Origin: Diatrype stigma
Lineage: Eukaryota > Ascomycota > Sordariomycetes > Xylariales > Diatrypaceae
NCBI GenBank assembly: GCA_022225965.2
Contig: JAKJXP020000013.1
Span: 434,001-498,000, forward strand
Direction of reading: 5' to 3'
DNA: 64,000 bases
Of this stretch, positions 10,572 to 20,491 are shown in pieces. The notes below the pieces were generated by a model. That model saw only the letters and a program-made list of their open reading frames with translations, was not told the DNA's origin and made no database searches. A program made the position numbers and the translations under genes. Every line of letters starts with the position of its first letter. The first letter of the stretch is position 1.

Positions 10572-11690
10572 TCATCTATTGTGGGCCGAATATATTTGCC
10601 ATTGAATATCTAGTTCGAGAGAGAACGACTGAAGGAAACCGCAGTTTGGACATAGTTTCCAGTCCCTGTTGCCAAATTGTGTATGCCAACGTCGGCACAT
10701 GATACTCATGTCGATTCGTTGCCCAGAGCTAATAACAATGTTGAAAGGACGGGTCCGGTTGATATATCTACGGCTCCCGTGCTCTTGAAGAGTATACAGG
10801 TTCCTGGCCACACGGCCCGCGCCTGTGCGGCCTTTGAAGTTCGCCGTAAGCAGGCCATGGAATATATCCCAGGAGTCTACCAGACGCAGAGGAATCGGCA
10901 CGACCCGGCCGACTGCGTCCTCCAACTCAAAGAACTCTTCCATTACGGGCCTTTCGAGGCGCGAAAGCTGGGTGGCACGGATAGCCACGACTTCGCGGTA
11001 CATCAGAGAATTCTGGGATATGATGTCCTTCACTTGTTCTACTAGTGTCGGTCCCATGTGTAGAATAGGCTTAAGAGTTTTCTTCAGGGCTACTCCAAGA
11101 TGGTTCAATTCGGATCGAGTTTGTTCCCCATTTAGTTGCAAAGCATCACTGTTTGAAAAGGGCAGTTAGCCTGACTGGACGATGTATGTCTATATCGTGA
11201 AAGAAGACATCATCATATCGCACTGATAAAAGTATACTGAATAGGGATCTTACAGCGAGGCCATGTTGATAAGCAGGTTGAGACTGATGCTGTGGGCGAC
11301 AACCTTTTCGCGAAAGTGTTCGATAGTCTCCTTTTCCTCGATATGCTACTGAACTTTCTTCTTCGCACGCCTCAAGAGGTTCACAGAGCCATTGACTAGA
11401 CCGGCATCGTATTTCTTGATATTCTCTTTGAACGCAAGGCAGTCCGCCTCTAACTTTTCAGCCGTGTCTTTAGCTGCAATTCCTAGAGTATATTGCGGGT
11501 TGGAAAGGTGCGTTTGGCAGGTTCGGTGGACTTCGAGGATAATGCGGTCGAGATTGTTCAATTCCTTGACCAACGAGCGGTACTCGGAAGCTGACCCCTT
11601 CACCTTATCAAGAGAAATGACTATATCTTTGATGATGATGCTTATAGAGACCAGGTCTCCGAATGACCCAAATGTGGGAGAAAATGCCAT
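10572..11690 (-). pseudogene. PigL_N-type (fungal STAND N-terminal) plus ubiquitin-like-domain protein gene, broken by an in-frame TAG
   Basis: On the minus strand, 11690-11254 encodes the helical N-terminal domain found at the front of fungal STAND-type and related proteins (MAFSPTFGSFGDLVSISI...). An intron 11253-11149 (GTAAGA...ACAG) leads to 11148-10572, whose product ends in a ULD-type ubiquitin-like domain: VVPIPLRLVDSWDIFHGLL, then GQRIDMSIMCRRW and CPNCGF. Frame and phase agree across the intron. Codon 115 is TAG (11346-11348), directly after KKVQ and before HIEEKETIEHFREKV; the same frame then stays open to the splice site. Relatives, as I recall them, often have Trp there, so a single TGG-to-TAG change is plausible. 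Otherwise a short N-terminal fragment of 114 residues is made. A splice variant removing the stop or an assembly error is possible. Confidence 0.72.
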
Positions 11691-12774
11691 CGCCAGTAAT
11701 GAAGAGTGCTACGAGCTGTGAATATGCGGGAAAGAAGGAGGATTGATCACACACGAAACTGCTTAGAATATAAGCTACGCCAGTATCACGACATGAATAG
11801 ATATGCTTGTACAAGTCATATTGATTGGGCACTTGGTTGGGCAGCATCTAACTTCAGGCTTGCATTGCCCGTCTGTGCAATATGTAATCATAAGGCACAC
11901 ATCCAGTTGCCTGGAAGATTGATAGGCACAGAAAAGCCGATTCAGATGCAACTTCACCCCTTGTGTCTCGCACCGCCTCGAGATACAGTGGCGGAGTATT
12001 CAGTGGGATGTGCTTGCGGTGACACCCCCCCCTTTTCCCTACTCCTGAGCTACTTAATCCTTTACCGCAGTTCTTTCATATCTTCCCTTGGCAGCTGCAT
12101 TTGTTTCCATTCTTGTCACTGCTACCTTCGCTGCGGCCAGGTTAGTCATTGGACGGATCCGACAATATATGAGTGCATCCAAAGGGGGGGCAGACGCCAC
12201 ATGTAGATTGGAGGAGAACTTCCCGAGAAAGTGCTCCACCGCCTAGCATCTTGTAGCCAATATGATGATATCCTGAGCCTAGGCCAAACCCCTCCCCTGC
12301 CTAATATAAGTGAAGACGACGACGACGACGATGATAGTCACAATTCCACACTCGTAACCTTTCAAGCTCTTCTCACGGAGAGCTCCATCGATGAAGAACG
12401 ATGGTGAGATCAAGCCATATTGTAAAGTCCGTCTCTGTCTTTCTCGCCCGTGCTGTCCTATGTTCCATCGAAGAGTAAACTAGAAGGATGGAGGTTGTGA
12501 AGCGTTTTTTCATCTTTGTATCTATGTTACATGCGCTACATGCGCAAGCCCAAGTCGTGGTATTGCGTATGCCAGCTCTAGCGTACTTACGTGTCTAACA
12601 TATATATGCATAACCATTTTCCCTTATCCCCGTCCCCTACAACACCCAGCATGTTATGCAAGTTGCAAAATTTCGAATATATTACATGAGACCTCAACCA
12701 CCACTGATAGCCGCAACCATTCCCTGGACCTCCCCCATTCCTCTTTTAACCTTGAGATTCGCACTCTCGCGTAC
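11691..12774. other. Intergenic
   Basis: No gene recognised. A short GAC/GAT trinucleotide run lies near 12314-12335. Confidence 0.6.
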
Positions 12775-14028
12775 TCATATGGATACTTCGGGCTTGAGCA
12801 GCAGCCTTCTCACTCTTTCCATCGACTCCTCCTCGTCCGTCCCTTCGGTCTCCCGCACCCACGCCTCGAGCCGCTTCCTTAGCGCGCCCACCTTCACCCC
12901 CTGGACATCCATCCCCCTATCCTCGCAGGCGAGTACAATCTCCTCGTCTTCGATCGCGGCCACGCCACCGCCACCGCCTGCCGCTGCGTCCGCATCCGCC
13001 GCGCGTATCATAGCATCGTCGCGCGCAAGGAACGCCACGGCGCGATCGGCCCTACCGCGGGCGAACGGGCCGTCGAGCCCCGCGCGATCCCACCACCGGC
13101 TCGTCAAGCCGAGACTGCGCGCGATGTGGCCGGGGGCCAGGCGCGCCTCCTCCGCCGCGGCCTGCTCGGGCGCCAGGTACTGGTGGCGGTTGCGCTGGGC
13201 GGCGAGGGCGCGGAAGCTGGCTTCGCGGCGGGCGGCCGCGGCGCGCCGCAGCGTCTCGATCTGCCGCGGGATGCGGCACGTCAGGGGCGTCAGCGTGGGG
13301 AACAGGAGCACCAGCAGCGGCGTGAACTCGCCGCACACCACCAGCAGGACCCCGAACACGGGGAGCCGCGCCAGGTCGTGGCGCGTGCGCGCGCGGAGGT
13401 GCACCACGGCCCGTGTCGGCCATGTGTTGCTGGTGCTGCTGGTGCTGCTAGCGATTCCGGGAGGCGGCGCTACCGATGCCAGGAGTCGCCGGTTCGTGAA
13501 GATGGCTTTCAGCCCCGTCTTGTAGAACGTCATGTACGCCTTGCCGAGGCTGAAGAAGTGCCGGAATTTCGACTGCGACTGCGATGGGTCGGGTAGCTCC
13601 AGCGGCGGTGGGCGCGTGGACGCCGGTGGGTTGAGCGTCGCTGAGAGCGGGATCGGGTCCCGGGGCGTGGCGTGTGAGTCGGTGGCTGATTTGGGGTCGT
13701 AGGGCGTGGGGACCGCGGGCGGGCCGTGGGACGGTACCGCCGGGTTTGGTTGTGAAGGGGGAGGAGAACGAGGGGTGGGGTTTTGCTGCTTTGGCTTTGC
13801 CCCCGTGGCTGTTGAAGCTGCCCTCCGCCGCACGAAAGTGGCTGTTGAAGGTGACGGAGATCTTCTGACGTTTATGCTACTGCTGCTGCTCATCCACTGT
13901 CGCCGCTCATGGGTGTTCGTGGTGCAGCAGATGCGCGCCGCCGGGAATTGTGCGGCGGAGGCGGCATTGAAACGGAGCAGAGGGGTTTGCGCGCACGAGA
14001 TGCGCAAACCAGTGTGCAGGCTCATCAT
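12775..14028 (-). CDS. LETM1 ribosome-binding-domain protein, mitochondrial inner membrane
   Basis: Intronless ORF of 417 residues from the chosen ATG at 14028. The frame is open back to an ATG at 14160, but the chosen start begins a typical presequence rich in Arg, Ser and Ala and lacking acids (MMSLHTGLRISCAQTPLLRF). A Pro/Ser-rich linker follows. The segment LARLPVFGVLLVVCGEFTPL then LLFPTLTPLTCRIP is the hydrophobic membrane span and start of the LETM1 domain, and the helical C-terminal part (LAPGHIARSLGL through VGALRKRLEAWV) matches its ribosome-binding region. LETM1/Mdm38-type proteins act in mitochondrial K+/H+ homeostasis and anchor mitoribosomes to the inner membrane. It is shorter than full LETM1 and ends soon after the domain, so it is a LETM1-like paralogue rather than the main orthologue. 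Confidence 0.82.
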   Translation of the reverse strand: MMSLHTGLRISCAQTPLLRFNAASAAQFPAARICCTTNTHERRQWMSSSSSINVRRSPSPSTATFVRRRAASTATGAKPKQQNPTPRSPPPSQPNPAVPSHGPPAVPTPYDPKSATDSHATPRDPIPLSATLNPPASTRPPPLELPDPSQSQSKFRHFFSLGKAYMTFYKTGLKAIFTNRRLLASVAPPPGIASSTSSTSNTWPTRAVVHLRARTRHDLARLPVFGVLLVVCGEFTPLLVLLFPTLTPLTCRIPRQIETLRRAAAARREASFRALAAQRNRHQYLAPEQAAAEEARLAPGHIARSLGLTSRWWDRAGLDGPFARGRADRAVAFLARDDAMIRAADADAAAGGGGGVAAIEDEEIVLACEDRGMDVQGVKVGALRKRLEAWVRETEGTDEEESMERVRRLLLKPEVSI

Positions 14029-14586
14029 AATTTGGTAGCCGGGTAGCGCAGGGATTGGGGGTTGTCGGTGGAATCCCTTTCGCGCAACAACCAGTGACAA
14101 AAAAGTGATGATGAGGACGATGACGGAGACGAAGTTGAGCTTTTCTATTGGGTACTTCAAGTACTTAAGGTACTTACAGTGTCTAACCAGTAAGCTTGTG
14201 CTCAGCCAGTTACGTCAGGGGTCTTAGCGATCTTAGCGACGACCAAGCTTCCCCGGGCTCCCCAGGCTCCCTCTCATTGGCCAATGGCTTTCTACCTTCC
14301 CCTTTCCCCGCGGTCCCCCATTTCGACGACCGTAACACCCACGGCCTCATACTGCTAACCAAGTAATAAATGAACAACCCAGGTGATAAAGGAAAACTCT
14401 TATCCGAAGTAAATGTGCCAATGGACTAATAAGCTGTAAGTTTTCGCATGGTTGTTAATCAATGCAATGTATTGTCGTTGTCAAAAAGGTTCGCTACAAT
14501 CAAGGCTTTCCTGCTAACACCTCATAGTAAAGCTTGTCCTTTGATCTGAGCCGCGGATATAAGTTAGAAAAACAACAAGATTTATC
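14029..14586. other. Intergenic, upstream of LETM1-like gene and 5S gene
   Basis: Contains the CT/GA-rich promoter of the LETM1-like gene. No coding sequence recognised if the start at 14028 is right. Confidence 0.5.
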
Positions 14587-14705
14587 ACATACGACCATAC
14601 CATGTGGAAAACTCGGGATCCCGTCCGCTCTCCCCTAGATAAACCACATAGGGCCAGATTAGTAGTTGGGTCGGTGACGACCAGCGAATCCCTGGTGTTG
14701 TATGT
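14587..14705 (+). rRNA. 5S ribosomal RNA, dispersed copy
   Basis: A 119-base segment with all landmarks of a fungal 5S rRNA. The ends pair as helix I (ACATACGAC with GTTGTATGT). Helix II pairs ATGTGG with CCACAT. The stretch CCCGTCCGCTC and the internal promoter element TTAGTAGTTGGGTCGGTGAC are present, and CAGCGAATCCC is the conserved 3' block. A run of T (14705-14709) follows directly as RNA polymerase III terminator. Filamentous ascomycetes carry 5S genes as scattered single copies outside the rDNA, as here. Paired helices suggest a functional copy; sequence types differ within genomes, so this could be a minor variant. Confidence 0.9.
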
Positions 14706-14709
14706 TTTT
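14705..14709 (+). terminator. Pol III T-run terminator of the 5S gene
   Basis: Five T residues at the 3' end of the 5S rRNA sequence; the same T-run is retained in the truncated copy near 16716-16722. Confidence 0.75.
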
Positions 14710-15199
14710 GTCTTTTTGCTCTACTTTTCTTTTTAATCCTTTCATCTTGCCCTCGGGGAACTTCCTTATGAAATTTATACGAGCGTAATGCAACAGGTAC
14801 TGTATAAGCAACCCTTACATCTGTCTTGCTTAATGTAATGCAAGTTGTCGTGTAGGACAGGACAGTCCGACGTGACGGAGCGAGCTCTTACAGGGGTGTG
14901 CTCGAGCCCCCTATACGGCAGCAGAGCAGCCGCAGAGGCATTGCCTATGCAGCTAACATAAAGGGATACTCGCACCAAACAAACGAAGTTCCAAACAATA
15001 CCGATCCATTGCCCCTGAAGGTGACATGCAGACAGCTTATGATACAACATGGTAAACGCAATACCCTTTGTTATTACTAGACATGGTCATGATGGGGTCA
15101 TGATTCATTCACTTAGTCGTACAGACTCCCACAATACTACTTCCAATATAAACCGCACGGCTATCTTCTGTAATTCATGAACTGCAGAAGATACTGGCT
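14710..15199. other. Intergenic
   Basis: No gene seen between the 5S gene and the 3' end of the trefoil-like membrane protein gene. Confidence 0.6.
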
Positions 15200-16077
15200 T
15201 TAACTAGAACGAGGTGATTCGTTGTGCGTAAGCAAGTCACCCACCTTTCCAGTTCGTTCGTGGCTCATATCGTCGCTATTCTGCTCTTGCCTTCTCTTGT
15301 GCCACTCTCTTATTTGGAGCCATGATGTTACTAGGGTGGCTATGGTCGCCGGCAGCCCGATCCCTATTCCTATTCCGAGACCGATCTTTCCCTCCCTACT
15401 CATGGCTCCTCCCCCCTCTGGCGTTGGCGTGGCTGTTGGCAGCAAGGTCGATGTCGGAGAGGCTTCATCTTGCGACTCCATCATGTTGAGCTTCCAGGCC
15501 GTTGTACTGGAGCCGCCACTGGAGTCGCCCTCAGGGGGGTTTGCAAGAACCACTGCGGTGAGTGAATCATTGACAACTTGGCGTGAAAGATACATGTCGC
15601 GGTGTTGGTTGTTGATGATTAGGGTGGTGCCCGATTCGCCTTCCTACAAAACCGAATGCATCAGATAACGTCCTTGTAGTCTTAGAGAGAGAAAAAGGAA
15701 AGAAAATGAAAGCAACTCACATCTAATGGCCAGTACTGCTTTTCATCGGGGACCACTTCTTTCATTAGAGGCATGAACTGGTTCGCAGCTACGAAGCTGA
15801 GCCTCCGGGTCTTGTTAGGGTACTTTTTGTTGAACATCGAGTAGCCCTCATCGCTGGGGGGGCTAAAACTCCATAGAGCACTGTCGCCTGCGGAAGCACA
15901 GTCTTCCGTACGAACAGGGTAGTCGTTGGGGTCACGGACTTCTTCTCGAAACGCCAGGCAGCGAGTCGTGTTGCCAGCATCTTGGATCTGATAGTCATGT
16001 TGCGAATCAGGTAGGGTGAAAATCTCCACCGCGTAAATGATGGCCACAAAGAACGGGAGAAGCAGAATGTGACGCAT
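15200..16077 (-). CDS. Single-pass membrane protein with signal peptide and ricin-B-like (beta-trefoil) ectodomain
   Basis: Two exons: 16077-15721 and 15643-15200, with the intron bounded by GTGAGT and GTAG, phase 0; 266 residues. Residues 1-17 (MRHILLLPFFVAIIYAV) are a signal peptide. The ectodomain has repeats reminiscent of beta-trefoil lectins: CLAFREEV, then ALWSFSPPSDEGYSMFN, QYWPLDVEGESGTTLIINN and a final AWKLN. A Thr/Pro linker leads to one transmembrane segment (GKIGLGIGIGIGLPATIATL) and a basic juxtamembrane stretch (REWHKRRQE), then a short cytoplasmic tail. The topology is well supported; the lectin-like fold is inferred from W/N spacing and not from an exact motif. Many fungi encode such surface proteins of unknown role. 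Confidence 0.75.
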
Positions 16078-16631
16078 TATTTCAGTCAGAGCATATGCTT
16101 TATTGGGGATGTTTGTAGTTGGTCCATAGGGAAGAGAAAGGGAGGGAGACGAAGAGGGAAGAGAGAGAACTGAAATATTTCCAATAACGACGTACTCAAG
16201 CAATTGTTTCGAAACTGCCTTATCTCTCGGATTAGGCGCACTTTGTATCACCTTCCCCCACTCGGTGAACTTCACTGCTTCGCAGGAGAGTAGGCATAAC
16301 GGCAGCCGCCGGCCGCGCCGCCACATTTAAAATAGGTAGATGGGTGCCGTCAATCACAACGGCCAGTAAGCCAAGACATCCCTGGTTGCGCCGTTAACCG
16401 CTTGCTGCCGCTGTCACTCAATCATATCACGTATGCAGTCCAATAAGCCAGTGTGCCTAGGCCAGCCACCAACTGTCTCTCCCTACCTCATTGGCAGCAA
16501 TCACTTTACACTGAACTGCAAGGTGTGTGACAGATTAATCAAGATGAATGATCTAGCCGTGGCTGAATGTTTAGATGGCACAGATAGCAAAAACCAGACC
16601 ACCCATTTTCGGCACCCACTGCTTCTAGATA
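16078..16631. other. Intergenic
   Basis: Upstream region of the preceding minus-strand gene. The frame continues open to 16326, but the signal peptide sets the start at 16077. No other gene seen. Confidence 0.55.
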
Positions 16632-16718
16632 TGATCGTCCTCTTTCTTCCATTATAGCAACATAGGGCTAGATAGTAGCTGGGTCAGTGACAACCAACGA
16701 ATCCCTGGTGTTGTATGT
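16632..16718 (+). pseudogene. Truncated 5S rRNA pseudogene (3' part)
   Basis: From about 16656 the sequence matches the 5S gene at 14587-14705 (CATAGGGCTAGATAGTAGC, then CGAATCCCTGGTGTTGTATG and a T-run). Weak similarity reaches back to about 16632, but the first third, including helix I's 5' strand, is gone. Relative to the intact copy it has one base deletion and several transitions, mostly G-to-A or C-to-T. With helices I and II broken it cannot be a functional 5S. Confidence 0.85.
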
Positions 16719-16722
16719 TTTT

Positions 16723-17302
16723 GATTTGCTCTTTCCCCCCTTTCTTCTCTTCCCCGTTGCTTCATCCCTGTAAATCTCATATATATACCCTCTGATACCC
16801 TCTGAAAGTCCATGGTAGTAAACAAAAAGGTAGAGACTTCGTTCCTATTGCCTGTATGTTGCTACTCCTAGGTCCTGGTATTTTACTCATGGGGTGGGCA
16901 ATACATCACTTGTGTGAGCAGGCAGCACGCTTTCATGGATAAGGCAGAAATGGACAATGCTGGGAACTATGGGATTGTCAAAGAAGGTCCTAGGCTGCCA
17001 GCTAGGTTACCGGATTGTAGCCCAAAACTAGGCATAATTACTATGTAAGTAGGGCGCACCGCCTCCTAGGACCCCCTTAGACTTGTATATAGCCTGCAGC
17101 CATCAATCCATACAATCCAACTAAAACTTGACCCTATTTTCTCACAACTTGTTTATTTTATCCATTTTACCACTGAGTAGTTAGGAAGTGGTCTATTCGA
17201 AGTGGTAAGGGTCGAGTATTTGAATATAGCATAAACTCAAGCCAATAGACATATCACTATGTACAGTCTATCATCTATCTATAATCTACTATACTTACAC
17301 CC
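16723..17302. other. Intergenic
   Basis: No gene recognised downstream of the acetyltransferase-like gene's stop codon. Confidence 0.55.
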
Positions 17303-19355
17303 TCAAGCGCGAAACTTCCTCAGCCCCCCTTTCCCTTTCGCCCCCTCAAGAAGCCTCAGCATAGCCTCCGAGTCCAGGAACAAGTCGACATCTATGCCGC
17401 CAGCCGCATCCCCATCCGGCGCCGAGTCCCTGACGATCACGATACCGTCGATGAGCGTAAAGGCGGGGTGCACGTGCCTCGGCCGCTGGCCACCAACGAA
17501 CTCGATATCGTACAGCGGCAGGCGCAGCCACGACGTCACGAGCACGTGGTGCGAACCCGCGAACGCCTGCCACAGCCGCTGGGGCGACACCTCGTGCGCC
17601 GCGTCGTGCAGCATCGCGGCCACCTTGTCGGGCGTGAACCGGAGCATGGTTTGCCGGAGTTTGCGCGCCGTCGTGCCGAGGCTCTGGGACATGACCACAC
17701 CACCACTACTATCAACGCTATCGTCACCCTCGCCTTCGCCCTCGCCCGAGGGTCGCTTTCCCCCCACCTCTAACAAGGTGGCCTTGACGTACGTCAGGAA
17801 CAGCGGCGACCCGATGGACATCTCCGGCAGCGGGGGCGAGACGCGGCGCCGCGCGTCGAGCGTCACGTTGAGGAAGACCTCTCTCGTTGTTACTGCCCCT
17901 CCCTTTCCCTCATCTTCGGGCTCAGCAGCAGCAGCAGCGTCGTCGCTTCGTCCGAAGCGGGCGCGGTTGATGGTTTCGAAGAGATGGGCCAGGAGGGCGT
18001 CGAGCCGCGAAATCTGCACCTCCGAGGTACCATGTGTACCAGGATCAGCATTGTACCCGGTGGTGGTGGTAATGTCGGCGTTCTCGCGGACGGCAGCCGC
18101 CTTGATGTTCTCGATTTCCGCTTTGGAGAAGTGCAGCACGGCACGGCTGACGGGGCGGGTGAGATCCCACGTAGACCAGGGGGCCGGGGTCTGGAGCTCG
18201 TCCGCACCAGGGCCAGCAACGGCGAGCAGCTCGGGCGGCGGCCTGCTTACATCGGCCAGCGGCGCGAGGTATGACGGGAGGGCGGGGTCCCACCAGTCGA
18301 AACGGTGCAGCGGCAGGGCGCGGGCAGTGGCGACGAGCTGCGAGTCTGCGGCCGAGGCGTCGATGTCGCCGGCGGCGCGCGCGTCGAGCGCCGCGGGGTC
18401 GAAGATGGGCGGTCCCATTATAGTAGAGATGGGGGCGGCGGGTGCAACCCCTCCAGCATGGTTATTGTTGTTGATAGTATGGAGAAAAGCGTTTTGGCTC
18501 TTGGCCGCCCACTGGCTGACGAAGACGAGCAGGGACTGCGCGTCGCCCAGCATGTGCGCCAGCTTGACGCCGATGCCGTAGCCGCCGCCGGCGAACAGGT
18601 TGACCTGCACGGTCAGGGCCGGGAGCCCCTTGTAGGTGCGGAGGTCATGCAGCGCAAGCGGTGTTGCCGAGACCATGGCGTCCTAGATAGAGGGCAAGGG
18701 AGAGATCTACGTCAGCGAACACTGTCCTTATAACCATTTCGGAAGCTTCCGGTGTGTTGCGTTGAGTATTCTCAACGGGGATGCTCAGGAAGTGAATGCA
18801 GATATGAACGAGTGAACGGACGAATGAACGAACGAACAAGCAAATTCGGAACTAGCTAGCGGCTCCGGTGGCAGGCTATGGCATGGCATAGAATAGGGGG
18901 TCGTTCTCGAAAAATATGCTCACCGTTGGGAAGTCGGTCGCCATCCAGACGCCTGTTCCCGAAGTCCACGCCGTGGGCCCCGGTACAACCGCGTCAATGC
19001 GGAGGAGCGGGTGGTTGACGGTGTTCCACTCGGCACCCGGGTCCTCGGCGGTGCCCCACACGATCTCGGGCCTGTTGAAGCGCTCCGTATGCTTGCCGCC
19101 CAGCCGGGCCTCGACCCATTTGAGCTGACCGGTCCACTGCGGGAATTCTCCCAGGACTTCGACGAATGAGCTCTTCAGCGTCTCCAAGAACTCAGTTTCG
19201 GACACTGCGTTGGGCAGCTCCTCGAACAGCCAGATAGCGCTGGAGGGGGCGAAGCGGGCCACCGTAGCATCGAGGATGGACAACGGCGTCTTCTGCGGCT
19301 GTTCGGGTTTGGTTGGTGGGAAGACCCGAGTCTGGACGTGGTTGGAGGTGCTCAT
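17303..19355 (-). CDS. Trichothecene 3-O-acetyltransferase-like (BAHD-type transferase family) enzyme
   Basis: Two exons, 19355-18924 and 18682-17303, joined through an intron with GTGAGC donor and CTAG acceptor in phase 0; 603 residues. The catalytic HxxxD motif is HMLGD at about residues 187-191, inside NLFAGGGYGIGVKLAHMLGD as in PF02458 transferases. Near the C-terminus YDIEFVGG stands where the family has its DFGWG-type structural motif. These enzymes transfer acyl groups from CoA to hydroxyl or amino groups of secondary metabolites. It is longer than usual (about 450-500), partly from an acidic low-complexity insert (EGEGEGDDS). No trichothecene or other cluster gene is nearby, so the substrate is open. 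The donor site is the least certain point; the exon could run a little further. Confidence 0.82.
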
Positions 19356-20491
19356 CTTGACTACCTATGGGCTGGTGGTGATATGACGATATTAACAACT
19401 ACTTTGCCTTCTTGTGTAATAGCAACCAGTAGGTGTTACTGTAATGTTGCAGTAGTGATGTTGGAACGAGAAACAGAAAAATTCACCAAAACAGAGCTGC
19501 TTCAAGACCGCTTGCACCAAGGACTCCTTAGAACTGGCGAAGAAAAAAGAGGAGGGAACAGTAGACAAACCGCATACTATATTACACACACACATACACA
19601 CATATATATACTCCGAACACTTGAGCATTTCACTTGCGGCACAGCAGGTGCTAGCTAGACCGCCCGAACTCCACTGCCCCTTTCCTCCCGGAAACCTATA
19701 CTTGAATAGTCCACGCAATGCACAGCAACGGGACTACGGCTACATACGCAGACCACGCAGCCCCTCGGTGCAAGCCATGACAGAGGGCATTGTGATGCAG
19801 GGTTTCTGTTGAAGGAACCTATCAAAAGCGTCGGTATGTTCAGTGACGGTCAATGCTCGCTTACAACAAGGAGTCTCGGAGTCACGTGTATGATGCTCAT
19901 TCTGATTCAAGAGATAGGAGTCATGTGCCGATGAAATCCCACGTTACTGTCGGCGTACTGGTCCAGGTAGGTTGCTGTTAGAATTGTATTAATAGTATTT
20001 GTTGACGATCATATCCTAGATCCATAAAAGGATCTGAAGGCGATCCTACATACGGATCCTTAATAATTATGCCGAACTACATATGTATGTCGAACATGCT
20101 GCTCCGTAAGCGGGACTGAGTGTATAGTGATTGTTGACTAAGAAACATGAGAAGGGGAGCTCTCCTGGCCCCCGTCAGCCCTATGATTGGACTTTACCAA
20201 TAGTACCTCGTTGAAGTAGCAATGCTACATACCTCGTACTTGTACCTGTATAGTTCCGACTATACCTAGGTAATTACAACGTAGCAAGACGAAAAGACAA
20301 GCTGATAAGGGAGAGATAAGATAAGCCCCGCGTACCCCTCCACGCCTGGCCGATAAGACAAAAAAGTTCGAGGGGCAAAGCAGCGCAACCGAATATCACG
20401 ATAACAGAATATCACCAGACCAAAGATCAAGGATTGAGTGTACAATTCATCACAGAGTTATCCAGCAAGATACACTCTGAACTGACTCGCC
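19356..20491. other. Intergenic between divergent genes
   Basis: Shared promoter space of the acetyltransferase-like gene (minus) and TSR4-like gene (plus). A CA/TA microsatellite lies at about 19585-19611. No gene seen. Confidence 0.6.

Noticed and set aside
14641..16722. Pair of similar sequences first taken for a SINE-like repeat
   Set aside because: The T-arm-like hairpin and T-run belong to 5S rRNA; helix I and II pairing in the first copy settles it.
17259..18581. 440-codon ORF on the plus strand
   Set aside because: Antisense of the acetyltransferase-like gene; Ser/Pro/Arg-rich with no domain.
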